DNA of 64,000 bases from Brachionus plicatilis. Lineage: Eukaryota > Rotifera > Eurotatoria > Ploima > Brachionidae. The DNA is taken from NCBI GenBank assembly GCA_010279815.1, contig QEOQ01000226.1:957679-1021678 (forward strand), read 5' to 3'. Below are positions 22,338 to 32,905 of the stretch, piece by piece. How positions within the stretch are numbered: the stretch's first letter is position 1; each line of letters opens with the position of its first letter. The position numbers and the translations under genes are program-made. The notes under the pieces are model-generated. The model searched no databases. It was not told the DNA's origin and saw only the letters and a list, made by a program, of their open reading frames with translations.

Positions 22338-22988
22338 GTTATGACCGACCAAAGCATGTTTTTTAAATTGTAGCAACTGATACATTCTTTGTAACACCAA
22401 TATACTGATTTTCCATAGCTCAGAAAAATTCAGAAAATTGTAAATTAGGAGTATTATATTATATTATTATAAATCCAACTCAACAGGTATAGAAAGCTAA
22501 ATTATGTTTAAATTCAGTTGAAATATATTTAGCTTTAAATTTAAGGATTAATAGGCATTGTGATATTTCATACAAAACTTCCTATACAAAAATAAAAAAT
22601 TTTTTAACTTTTTTCTAAATTTCAAAAACTTGTTCTGTAAATGAAACAACTATTGTTTCACGGCAAAATGAAAATAATTTTTTATTTTAACATTTTTAGA
22701 TTTTTAGATTTTTGTGCAATATTTCATAAAATTTTTATCTTTAATTTTAGCAACTAAATAGTTTGGAAGAGATTTTCTGAAATACTGCAGAAAAAATCTA
22801 AAAAAATGAAAATGTAAAAATGTAAAATTATTTTCATTTTGCCTTGTTTCACCTACTGTGTAAATTAATTGCGTTTTATTTTTAACACTTTTAAATAGTG
22901 TGCAATTTTGTAGAATTCGTACAGATTTTGCATCATGTATCAGCAATGGATGTATCAGTTGCTACAAATAAAAGAACGTGCTTTAAAC
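22338..22988. mobile_element. Foldback element with GTAGCAACTGATACAT arms
   Basis: AAAGCATGTTTTTTAAATTG, TAGCAACTGATACATTCTTT (22349-22390) pairs with ATGTATCAGTTGCTACAAAT, AAAAGAACGTGCTTT (22950-22985). One arm of the same type occurs alone at 37988-38040. No clear TSD. It contains the nested MITE at 22662-22842. Confidence 0.55.
22662..22842. mobile_element. 181-bp MITE with 9-bp TSD
   Basis: Ends GGCAAAATGAAAATAATTTT and the complement AAAATTATTTTCATTTTGCC. TTGTTTCAC is repeated exactly at 22653-22661 and 22843-22851. A 9-bp duplication is typical of Mutator-type transposition. No coding capacity. Confidence 0.8.
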
Positions 22989-23528
22989 CATTAGTATAAA
23001 ATTAATAACGAGACTTGGATTGTAAGACAAAAATTAATTTTTTAAAATTTAGTTAAAAATTGGTGAAAATCATTAATCGTAATTAGGAAGCATATTAAAG
23101 TGTCATTTATTTTGATTAAAAATCATTAGAAAATATGTCAATCGTCATCTAAAAGTATTAAAAATCTAGTTGTCATTTTAAAAGATTAAGTGACTATTAT
23201 TAATATTACATAGAACTAAATTGTATTGTTTATTTATTTATTTATTTGTTTATCTTTACCGAGCTAATAATCTTTCAGAATATAAATATTTAAACGGGTT
23301 TATTTTAGTGGGTGAAACAAAGCTGTTTCATTTATAAAACAAGTTAAGGTTACCAATACATCAAAAATTTTATATATCATATATAAATTAATTTGCAGGA
23401 CAATACTCTTTTCATGAAAAACTGATTAACGCTTCTTTTATTTAACTAGTTAAAAATTATTTAAAAAATATATTTAAATGTATATTTACAATAAAAAATT
23501 CTTTACAAAAGGTAATTTAAAAAGTGTA

Positions 23529-23699
23529 ACTTGCCCTTCAAATTATGATGACTTCCAAATCAACTTTAGTTTTGACAAAGCATTTCAATTTATGTTCCTG
23601 TTGGTATTATTTATGAGAGTCATACAGAGAAAAATAGACTGGATGCATCATTTAGGCTCCACTGTTTTTATTTCAAAGAATTCAGAGACACTTTCTTGA
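23529..23699 (+). pseudogene. Orphan coding-looking fragment
   Basis: The frame reads VTCPSNYDDFQINFSFDKAF, then RKIDWMHHLGSTVFISKNSE and TLS before a TGA. Codon content and GC are higher than nearby DNA. I do not recognise the family; the length, isolation and surroundings suggest a mobile-element remnant rather than a gene. Confidence 0.25.
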
Positions 23700-24641
23700 A
23701 GTATCATATTGAACCCAAAATTTTAGTAAATTTATTTACTAACTCAGGGACATTTTGAGGAAAATTAAATACGCTTTTTAAGTGTTGTTCGGATTATTTT
23801 TTGAAATTAAAAATATTAATTATTTGGTAACTTGAATTGACAGATAAATCAAAAAAAATATTTTAGTAAATGATCTAAAATTTCAAGTTTAAAAATAAAA
23901 TAAGTCATTTTAGCAAATTGTTATCAATAAATAATCAAACTTTATTAAACGTAATTTATTTAAACGAAATTAAATTTTTGTAAAAAATTAGAATTTAATA
24001 AATATTTAAATTTTGTTAATAATTGCAAATAGAAATTGCAGATCAAATGATTGTTGTCAAAAGTTTTTTTTTCATTATTTAGAAATTGATCAAAATAAAT
24101 CAGTTTGAAAATTACTGAGCAATTGATCAAACTTTTTAGAAAACTGATCTGTCTAATAAATTTTTGCAAAATAATTTGAATGTTGATTTAAATAATTTTT
24201 AATGATTGTTTTTTTTAGATTATTTTAATCAATATTATACTGGGTTGGAAAACAAACTCAACAAACTTGAACTTGTTGTTATGATGATATTTTTTTAATA
24301 AAAATGAAATGCTGAGAACTTTTTTAGTATTCTAGACTTTGAAAAAATGTGTTAAGCTATTTTAAATGAATCTTAAGTTAAATTAATTTCATTTGAGGAG
24401 GAGTAAAGATTGAATTTATTTTTTGATTTTACATAAAATTAAAAATGGATTTTGAAAAAATCCGAAAAAAGAAAAAAATCAATCAAATATTGATTTGATT
24501 AGATTTTTTATAAAATAAAAACTTAATCAATAAATTTAATAAATTTTTAGGATTTATATTTATAAAATAAGTAATTTTAATTTTAAATATATATTAAAGC
24601 AAAATGATTTAGATAATTCTTGAAGAAGACAGGATTTTCTG

Positions 24642-24860
24642 TAAGGCAAAGTAAAATTTTTGGTAAAATTTCATTTTTCAAATTTGATTTAAAAAATAGC
24701 GCATTTAAAGTTCAATGCATTTTTTACCAATTACAATCATTTTTCAAAAATTTATAACGAAATATTACGCAAATTTGCGATGAAATTTAATTGCGCATTT
24801 AAAAATGCTTTAGATTTAAATTGTAGTTTTAGATCATTTTCTACTACGTTAAGATTACAC
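24642..24860. mobile_element. Relic of the GCAAAGTAAAATTTTTG palindromic MITE family
   Basis: GGCAAAGTAAAATTTTTGGT at the left. Internal TTGCGATGAAATTTAATTGC and GCATTTAAAAATGCTTTAGA match the copies at 30146, 40097 and 40530. The right end is decayed. Confidence 0.5.
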
Positions 24861-25636
24861 GGTTTGTTTTCTTTTTTAATTATTTTTTTGCTTTAAAAAT
24901 TGGCCTAATTTTTTTTTTAATTTAAAATTAATATTCATTTTAATCTAAATAAAATAAAGATAAAAAAAAGATACATAAGAAAAAAATTGAAGCAGTTACA
25001 AGGAAAAAGCTTAAAACAAACCGAATGGAGCTGATGAGCTAGTTGATCTGTCTACTCTTAATCAAGTTTTTCTATAAATTTATGTTTTTATAATCAACCT
25101 TTATTAATTTTCTATCCGACACAGTATTATTAGTGTATGGTATTTAAGTTGCTTACAAAGTACCTAAACTTCTGCTTACCCGAAATCCTAAACCAGGGCT
25201 CTGTCTTTGACCACGACTGGCTGCACCAGCTTCTAATTTAAATGAGTTTTTATTAAAATAGCGGCGTTTATATTAAAAATAGCCGTACCAAAACATTAAC
25301 AAAAAAAGCCTGAAAATTACCACTTTAAAATAAGTTTAAAGGTTAGTTGTAAACGCTAAATTTTAAAATTTGATAAATTAAATCTCAAATTCCAAAAAAG
25401 AATTCTATAATAGAGAATATTTTATGATGACAAGAAAAAATACATCTTAAAATATTGGTATTTAATTCGATCATCTAACCATATAAAATAAAAAAAGATT
25501 AGAATTTTTGCGATATTTTTTTTGAATAGGACGTAAATTAAAACGTTAATTAGATCTATTTTCCCCTGGTTTAACTCAGAAACTAATTTAAAAAAATAAC
25601 AGCTAATTTTTTCTAGTCTAAAACCAAATTAATATA

Positions 25637-26373
25637 CAGCGTTTTTGTAAAAGGTCCAGAATCGGCTAAATTACGTAATTTTACGTTATTTTACATTATT
25701 TTAAATTGTTTTTAGTAAGCTTACATGAATATTAGCTGGTACGAACATGTAATTTTTCGTAAAATTACATTAGGTTACATTAAAAAAAGTCACTTTTAGT
25801 AAAATTATTCCATAATGGTTACAGCCAAAAAAAATTAGGTCTATGGTAAGAAAAATGTAAAAACTGGTTGTTTTTCAAAAATTTAGAAATAATTTGAAAA
25901 AAACAAAAAAAGCTCAATATTGCGTACCATTTAAAAAAAGTCAATTTTTACATTTTTCTTACCAAAAACCTATTTTTTTTGGCTGTAAGCATTTTGGAAT
26001 AATCTTAATTACTAAACAATTAATAAAACATAAGTCATTAAGTTTTAGTTTAAGATGAATTTACTTGTCTGTTTATGAAAATTGAAAAAAAATTAGGTTT
26101 TTGGTAAGAAAAATGTAAAAACTGACTGTCAAAAAAAAATTTTGAAATATTTTTTTAAAAAAAAATAAAAAAAGCTCAATATTGAGTTTTTACATTTTTC
26201 TTATCAAAAATCCAATTTTTTTTGGATGTAACCATTATGGAATAATTTTATGAAAAATTACATGTTCGTACCAGCTAATATTCACGTAAGCTTACTAAAA
26301 ACAATTTAAAATAATGTAAAATAACGTAAAATTACGTAATTTAGCAGATTCTGGACCCTTTACAAAAGCACTG
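25637..26373. mobile_element. Tc1/mariner-type foldback MITE (CAG...CTG, TA TSD)
   Basis: Left end CAGCGTTTTTGTAAAAGGTC, right end reverse complement CAGTGCTTTTGTAAAGGGTC, both flanked by TA. The next 80 bp also pair: AGAATC, GCTAAATTACGTAATTTTAC, GTTATTTTACATTATTTTAA. The centre is a second set of inverted units (ATTCCATAATGGTTACAGCC; AAAAATGTAAAAACTG) occurring three or four times. Confidence 0.75.
26005..26083. repeat. 79-bp sequence repeated inverted at 27952-28030
   Basis: AAACATAAGTCATTAAGTTT, TAGTTTAAGATGAATTTACT, TGTCTGTTTATGAAAATTG recurs as the reverse complement at 27952-28030 with a few substitutions. This copy lies inside the Tc1-type MITE at 25637, the other one outside any recognised element, so it is a separate short mobile sequence or a gene-conversion tract. 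Confidence 0.5.
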
Positions 26374-26375
26374 TA

Positions 26376-27470
26376 CCCTTCGAACATTTTAAATCTCAAA
26401 AACTTATATAACATAGTTGTTCGTTTAATGCTTTAATTTTCTTTTCTTTATTTAATTTTTAATTTCACCTTTTAATTTTCAATTTTTAATCCGAAGGATC
26501 AAACAACTAAATAAAAAAATCAATAATTTTTAATGATAAGGTAACAAAGTGTCATTTAGAATTATGTCATAAATATTTTTTAAGTGTCAATTAGAAAATT
26601 ATTGTTCATTAATTTTTTTTTAAAAATTAAAATGCCAAATTTTCTCCCAATTAAATAAAGTGTATTGTTTGTTGACTTTAAAATTATAAAGCTAGTAGAA
26701 TTATTGATTTTACATTCTGTTTAAAATCGGTAATTCAATTCAATTGATTTTAAAAAATTTTTAAAAAAGAGATATTTGAAGCATTTTATAAAAACTTTTT
26801 ACCGAAAAAGTCTAAAAATGAGAATTTATTATGTATTTTTTATCATTTTCTTAAAAATTTCTCAATTCTTATTTTTACTAGTTATTTATTTAAGATGTTT
26901 ACACAGCTTTTAATAACATTAAATTGACGGCAGCTCGATGATCATTCGAGTGTTAGAAGCTTCGAACATAAATATATTATAATGACTTGGCATTCAAATG
27001 TACCGGTGTCAAAAATTAATCAAATATTTCATTTCAACAATGTGTTTTCTTAAGCTTTTTAATACATCATTTTTATTGATAAAGAAAAAATATTCATGAT
27101 AGAGTTAATCAATAATTTCACAAATATTTGAGATGAAAAGAGTTAAAAGTGGAATAAAAATTAGAAATTTCAAATATTATTAATAAATCTATAAATAAGT
27201 TTTAATTTTTTTTAATGACGCCTTGAAGGCAATATTATTTTAAAAAAGTTAAATAAAAAAAATAATAAAAATTAGATAAAATGGCTGCAGTTATTAAAAT
27301 CCTTTTTCTTTTCTCTTTTTATTTTGACAGGATTTAAATCTAAATGTTTTAATTTAATTTTATGATGTAGCCAGTTTAAAAATATGGTAAAAAATTTCTA
27401 AAATTTTTTAAAAAATAGTTCTTAGCTTTATTTTATCTGAAAAAAAGAGGCAAATTTTTGTTCATTTAGA
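26376..27470. other. AT-rich gap
   Basis: No gene or clear element recognised between two MITEs. Confidence 0.35.
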
Positions 27471-27478
27471 CTTCAATA

Positions 27479-27831
27479 GGCAATGTGAAATTTTAGTACA
27501 AAAATTACAGTACAAAAAGTAAAAACGCTATAATTTATTTTCTATTTGTGCAAAAATGGATCTATAAAAAGTACAATATTGTACAAATTTTTTGCAACCA
27601 AATTCCAGGCTCTGCAAAAACTCTGCAATTTTCTGTAAAATGCACACCATTAAAAAATATTTGATTAAAAAATGCAATAAGTTGCAGAGTTTTTGCAGAG
27701 CCTGGAATTTGGTTGCAAAAAATTTGTACAATATTGTACTTTTTATAGAACTATTTTTGCACAATTAGAAAATAAATTATAGCGTTTTTACTTTTTGTAC
27801 TGTAATTTTTGTACTAAAATTTCACATTGCC
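27479..27831. mobile_element. Foldback MITE, GGCAATGTG family, 8-bp TSD, copy 2
   Basis: Same ends as copy 1. TSD CTTCAATA at 27471-27478 and 27832-27839. The centre is the clearest version of the shared core: CTCTGCAATTTTCTGTAAAA, TGCACACCATTAAAAAATAT, TTGATTAAAAAATGCAATAA, GTTGCAGAGTTTTTGCAGAG. Confidence 0.85.
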
Positions 27832-27839
27832 CTTCAATA

Positions 27840-29065
27840 TCAATGATATTTAAATTTCAATACCACCAATTATTTTCATTGATTTCATTATCATTGATAT
27901 TAAGGTTTATAAGACTCTATAATATTTTTAAGCTTTTCTAGGTTCAATTTTCATGAACAGACAAGTAAATCCGTCTTAAACTTAAACTTAATGACTTATG
28001 TTTTATTTAATTGTTAAGTAATTAAAAATGCAAACAAAATATGTTTTTGATAAAATGAAAGTATTAGACAAAAGGAAAATTTTGTTTATATATTTAAAAT
28101 TCAAAAACTACTGAGCCTAAAATTAAATAAAAATTGGAAAGAAAAATTTCTATCTCGAAATTATTCATTACATATGATAATTTTTTTCTATTAAAACAAT
28201 TTAATAATTGTTTGATTTCTAAAAGCATTTCTTTTCAGCCTTCTTATAGCCATTTATTCATTTTTGGTTAATTAATTAAGCGTTTAAGTTTATTTATAAG
28301 TCTGTTTTATTAAGTTATTTAAATTTTTTTTATTCAAAATAAATTAGAATCATTTTTCTTAATATTTGATTAAAAACATAAGAAAATAAATGAGATTAGA
28401 AAAATTTGTTTAGCAATTATTTAAATAATAAATTGTAGCTGTTAAATTCAAATTCAATAAATCCAAGAATTTTATTTTTACAATCTATTTTTTAATCGAA
28501 TAAATTTAATCCAGATCATCATTTTTTTCCACTGAACCCTTGATGTTTTTTTTCAGAGTAGCTATAGCTACTACAAAGCTTGACAAATTTTTTTAAGTTC
28601 ATATTTTTCAAAAAATTTTTGACATAATTGACGATGAGTACAATAAATTAATAAAAATTTAAATAAAATAATAATTCAAAATTGAAGAATCATTTTATTA
28701 AAAGTCTCCTTAGAGTTTATTAATGAAGGGTTAGTGATTTTTGAGGAATAATTTAGTCAAACCTATATTTTATCTTGTATTAAATGTACTGATTTTAAAT
28801 TAAAGCCTAGTAATTTTTAGCATAACTTAAAATTTTATTTTATTAATTTTTGCAATAAAAAAATTGCTTATTAACAAATGACAAAGTTTTTATCATTTTA
28901 TCATGATCATGAACTTCGCGTTGCCAATCTTTAACTAGGAATTAATAAAATTTATCTTAAATAAAAATTTAATATTAATCAACTTAGTTTCGCTTAAATA
29001 TATTTTAATTAATATTAAAATATTTTTTTAAGCGTTTTTTTGAGCCATAATTTGGATGTTAATGC
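27840..29065. other. AT-rich gap with a solo element end
   Basis: Includes the inverted partner of 26005-26083 (27952-28030). A single end ATCATGATCATGAACTTCGC then GTTGCC (28900-28925) belongs to the element at 29066-29624. Confidence 0.4.
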
Positions 29066-29624
29066 GGCAACTTGGAGTTCATGATCATGATCAAATGATC
29101 AAAATTTAATTGATTAAAACTTTAATAAAAATGATCAAATTAGCTTTTTTTAATATTTTTTAAATTAACATTTTAATTGTGAAAGAAACAAATCTTTTTT
29201 TTCTAATCTATCTTTAATTGATTTTTCTAAAATCTTTATTTGAAAAGTTTAAAGACACATTTACAATTTTTATTAAGGTATCCATATTAATTTTAAACTA
29301 ATTTCAGATTAAACAAATCATTTTTAATAAAGTTTAGTTATTTTTTATTAAAAAATTGAAAAAAAATAACTTTTCGCCTAAATCAAAGACTAAAAATTTT
29401 GATTTGAAATCTACATTTGATTGATCATGAATCTTAATTTGCCTGTTAATGCTGTCTTTAAAGTTTTCAAATGAAGATTTAAAAAGAATCAATTAGAGAT
29501 AAATTAGAAAAATAAAGATTTTTTTTTAATAAAAAAAAATTAAAAAGCTTATCTCATAATTTTAGTGTAATTTTAATTAATTAAGTTTTGATCATGTGAT
29601 CATGATCATGAACTTAAAGTTGCC
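29066..29624. mobile_element. TIR element with GGCAACTT...TTCATGATCATGATCA ends
   Basis: Starts GGCAACTTGGAGTTCATGAT, CATGATCA and ends TGATCATGATCATGAACTTA, AAGTTGCC. No exact TSD was seen. A solo right end of the same type is at 28900-28925. Confidence 0.6.
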
Positions 29625-30145
29625 TTTCTTTTAGGATAAATAAAATCTAAGGATTTTTCTTGATTACGTCTTTATTTTTGGAAGACTCTTTTCTTTAGAT
29701 ATACTAAAATAATATTCGATCTAATAAACTTATTCTCAAATATAAAAGAAAATAAAAGCATAGAACAAAATGAATAATAATTATTAAAATTGAATAAAAA
29801 ACATTTCAAATTTGATTATATTTTTAGAAACTATTCATAAACTTATCTTTGTCTTATTTTTAACCTTTTCAAGTTTTACTTTAAACATCGCCTTCAAAGC
29901 GTTCATATAAATAAATATTGATTTAACTAATGATCTAACTAGATTTTTTTAGAAAGTAAAAATCAGAAAATTTATTTATAATAAGTAGTGAATTTTTGAA
30001 GAATTTTATTTTATTTGATGAATGTTGATGATAAAAAATTAGCGTGAGACGAAAATTAAGTTTTTTAACAAAGGGGATACTTTTCCTTGAAAATATTTCT
30101 AAACAGTTCGCTTTGTTTCTCTTCTTTGAAATTTTTTAGCTATTC

Positions 30146-30370
30146 GTCAGAGTAAGATATTTGATTAAATTTCATTTTTCAAACTTGATCAGAACATTTT
30201 TAAATGCGCAATTAAATTTGATCAAAGATTCTAACAATTTTATATCATTTCAAAGCTTTATTTTGAAAAATAATTGTAACATATAAAAAATTCATTGAAA
30301 TTTAATTGCACATTTTAAATAATTTTATCAAATTTGAAAAATGAAATTCAATCAAAAATTTTATTCTGCC
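30146..30370. mobile_element. Palindromic MITE of about 225 bp, near-8-bp TSD
   Basis: Arms GTCAGAGTAAGATATTTGAT, TAAATTTCATTTTTCAAACT pair with the right end (reverse complement GGCAGAATAAAATTTTTGAT). Flanks AGCTATTC / AATTATTC match at 6 of 8 positions. Internal AAATGCGCAATTAAATTT ties it to 40097-40329. Confidence 0.6.
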
Positions 30371-30563
30371 AATTATTCAGGTATAAGAAATGATTTTAAA
30401 ATGAATGCCTTGTTCACTTAGTTGTGCTGTTATTAGACTAATTTCAGACGGCGGAGTTAACTCAAGCAATAATATAAATCTTTTATTCTGTAGGCAGTTA
30501 ATAATTAAAATCAAGTGTTTGACTTAGAATTGGCTATTCTATTTTAACGCGAAATCATTTTTG

Positions 30564-31354
30564 ATACCACAATTTTTTAATAAAATACCACAATTTTTAA
30601 GTTAGATACCACAATTTTATTAAAAAAACCACAATTAATAAAAATATCCATTAAAATTAAGAAAAACCTTTTTTTTTTATATTTCAACACATATTTATTA
30701 AAAAAAACACAAATATTAAAAAAATACTATATTATTTTTTTTTATTTCACAAAAATTTTTTTTTCCCACACAAAAAATTCAAAAAAAATTTATTTAAAAA
30801 AAAACAAAAAAATTATTTTTTACCACATTTATTCCGACAAGCCCAGTATCTTCTTTTCGTCATTTTACTGCCACAGTTTTCGCATGATTTTGACTCGCTG
30901 TCAAACGCTTCGTTCTGATCTGATTCGATTCTTGGTCTTTTTGACAATAATCGATCTTCTGAATCTTGCAAAAAATGCAAAAAATCGAAAGTCCTACCTG
31001 TACTTCTTTTGTTTTTTTGCTAAAGGTTCAGCATCTTCGACTGTGTCGTTAAAGTTATTTTCTAAAATGCTTGCACTGGACATTTTAAATTTTTTTAATT
31101 TTCATGAAATAAAATTATTTCTATTTTACATCCACTTTTTGTATTGAGTAATTTCAACATTTTTAAATAGTGTCAAAAAATAAAAAGAATGAGTTTTTAA
31201 TTAATTAGTGGTCTTCTTAATCAAATAAGTGTCAATTTTATATAATAAGTGTTTTTTTATTTAATTAAGTGTTTATCTTTATTTTTATGGATTATTTTAA
31301 AAATTGTGTACATTTATTAAATAATTGTGGTATTCTATTAAAAAATTGTGTAAC
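30564..31354. mobile_element. TIR element built from TACCACAATTTTT units, carrying a coding segment
   Basis: Left ATACCACAATTTTTTAATAA, AATACCACAATTTTTAAG pairs with the right end (reverse complement TTACACAATTTTTTAATAGA, ATACCACAATTATTTAATAA). Further CCACAATT and AAGTGTTTTTT units lie on both sides of the coding segment at 30813-31083. No transposase motif was seen and no clear TSD. Confidence 0.55.
30813..31083 (-). pseudogene. Small two-part coding segment with a zinc-binding-like end
   Basis: ATG at 31081-31083 opens MSSASILENNFNDTVEDAEP, then LAKKQKKYR, ending at a plausible splice donor (AG|GTAGG, 30998). After a possible 33-nt intron a second frame reads DSEDRLLSKRPRIESDQNEA, FDSESKSCENCGSKMTKRRY, WACRNKCGKK and a TAA at 30813-30815. 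The CxxC...CxxxC spacing suggests zinc binding, and KKQKK and SKRPR look like nuclear signals. The two parts join one base out of frame with the splice sites I can see. It is therefore a broken gene, or uses a site I missed. Family unknown. Confidence 0.4.
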
Positions 31355-31859
31355 CGATTTTAATGGGCCCTATTTTAATATCAGATTTATTGAGTTTTTT
31401 ATTTAATTATATAGCAATTTTCACCATTCATTTTCACTTATTTTTCAGGCTTTAAAGTTTTGCTTGGGGTGTTATAAAAAGCTAATATATTTTTTTAATT
31501 ATTTTATCAAATGTTTGTAACTTTTTTTCTAAAAATTAAATGTACTTGTTAATATATTTGGTTTAATTTTTTGTGTTTGAATTACAGAATGTATCCAATG
31601 TTGAAATGCGATGTTTCAAATATTTTTTTTAGTTTCAAATAAATAAAATAATTAAATATAATAATAAAATTATTTTAAGTTAATATTGCAAGTATGAAAA
31701 ACTTTGTGTGTTTTTTTGTAAATTTTGACTTTCGGTTTGTGATATGAAGATATTTTAAGATAATATTTGTATTTTAAAAAAATATCTAAGCTCTGTTTTA
31801 CATTTTTTATAAATTGAGTATTTGTTTAAATACATCAAACGAACGTCAATTATCACTTA

Positions 31860-32212
31860 CCGTAAATCCTTGTAAACTACCCCATGGGCTTCAAATGAAA
31901 AATTACTGGGGTTCTAATTTAAAAATATGATTTGCGTTAAAGAATTTTTTTTTGTTTTAAAACTATACACCCGGGGTAATACAAAAAAAATATTAATTTT
32001 TTACTGGGCTTATAATTGATTAGTTCGGTACTAATTTACAAAAATTTAAAAAAAAAATAAAAAAATATAAGCATTTATTTTAATTTTTTTTTTAGCCCGG
32101 GGTAAAAAAGAAATTTTATAATTAAAAAACTAGGGCTTTACTCGAGTCAAAGGTAGGGGGGTTATAGCTATTTATAGTCTTTTACCCCGGGGTAGTTTAC
32201 AAGGATTTACGG
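31860..32212. mobile_element. 353-bp TIR element with TA TSD (CCGTAAATCC family)
   Basis: Begins CCGTAAATCCTTGTAAACTA, CCCC and ends GGGGTAGTTTACAAGGATTT, ACGG. TA lies on both sides (31858-31859, 32213-32214). The terminal CCGTAA and the TA target are shared with the element at 47705-48818. No coding capacity. Confidence 0.8.
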
Positions 32213-32248
32213 TATGTCAAAATTTATAAAGAAAAGACCAAGTTTTTC

Positions 32249-32897
32249 GGGTCTTGTCGGTTAGGTGAACTATGGTTCATCATCATCTGGAACAATTCTT
32301 AATTTCAGGTTTTTTGAACTATTATAATTCACCTAATCGAAAAATTGTTCACCTAATTTGAAATTTTTTAATCTATTTAGAAAAAAACAAAATGTAATAT
32401 TAAAAAAATAATCATTCAATTGATAAATAAAAATTAAAAAATTAAATAGAAAAAAAATTGGATAAAAAATTTAAAATTGTGCGGAGTAAAATTAGTAAAA
32501 TTAAATGAATCTTTGTTTTTCAAAGCCAAACACTTGAAGGGTGATAAATTAATCTTAATTTTCTTTAATTTTTATTATTTATGTTTAGAGGCAAAGATTT
32601 AAGGAGAGAGCATTTGGGTATTTCGGATTGTTAAAAAGGCAGCTAGATAAGAGCAAATGCTACTTCTAAAGCTGCTTCAAATAAAAAAAAGCAAAAAAAT
32701 CATTAACCTCAATTGTTTATTTTTATATCAGTTTGGAGAATTAGGAATTCTATTAAATAGCTATTCTGTTCAATTTGTTTACATAATCTAAAAGTTTTTC
32801 ATCTAATTTGAGATTTGATCACCTAATTCAATTTTGGTCTACCTTTACATGAACAAAAAATTAGATGAACTTATAGTTCACAAAACCGAATAGATCG
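32249..32897. mobile_element. TIR element with 8-bp TSD AGTTTTTC
   Basis: AGTTTTTC at 32241-32248 and 32898-32905. Left end GGGTCTTGTCGGTTAGGTGA, ACTATGGTTCATC; reverse complement of the right CGATCTATTCGGTTTTGTGA, ACTATAAGTTCATC. Many internal CACCTAATT and TTCACCTAAT units. No ORF. Confidence 0.75.
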
Positions 32898-32905
32898 AGT
32901 TTTTC

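Larger units (their letters stand above)
22989..25634. other. AT-rich stretch with LINE-tail and small relics
   Basis: Holds a LINE-tail motif on the minus strand (TTTATCTTTACCGAGCTAAT, 23250-23270) and the orphan frame at 23529-23699. A relic of the GCAAAGTAAAATTTTTG family lies at 24642-24860. No host gene was recognised. Confidence 0.45.
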
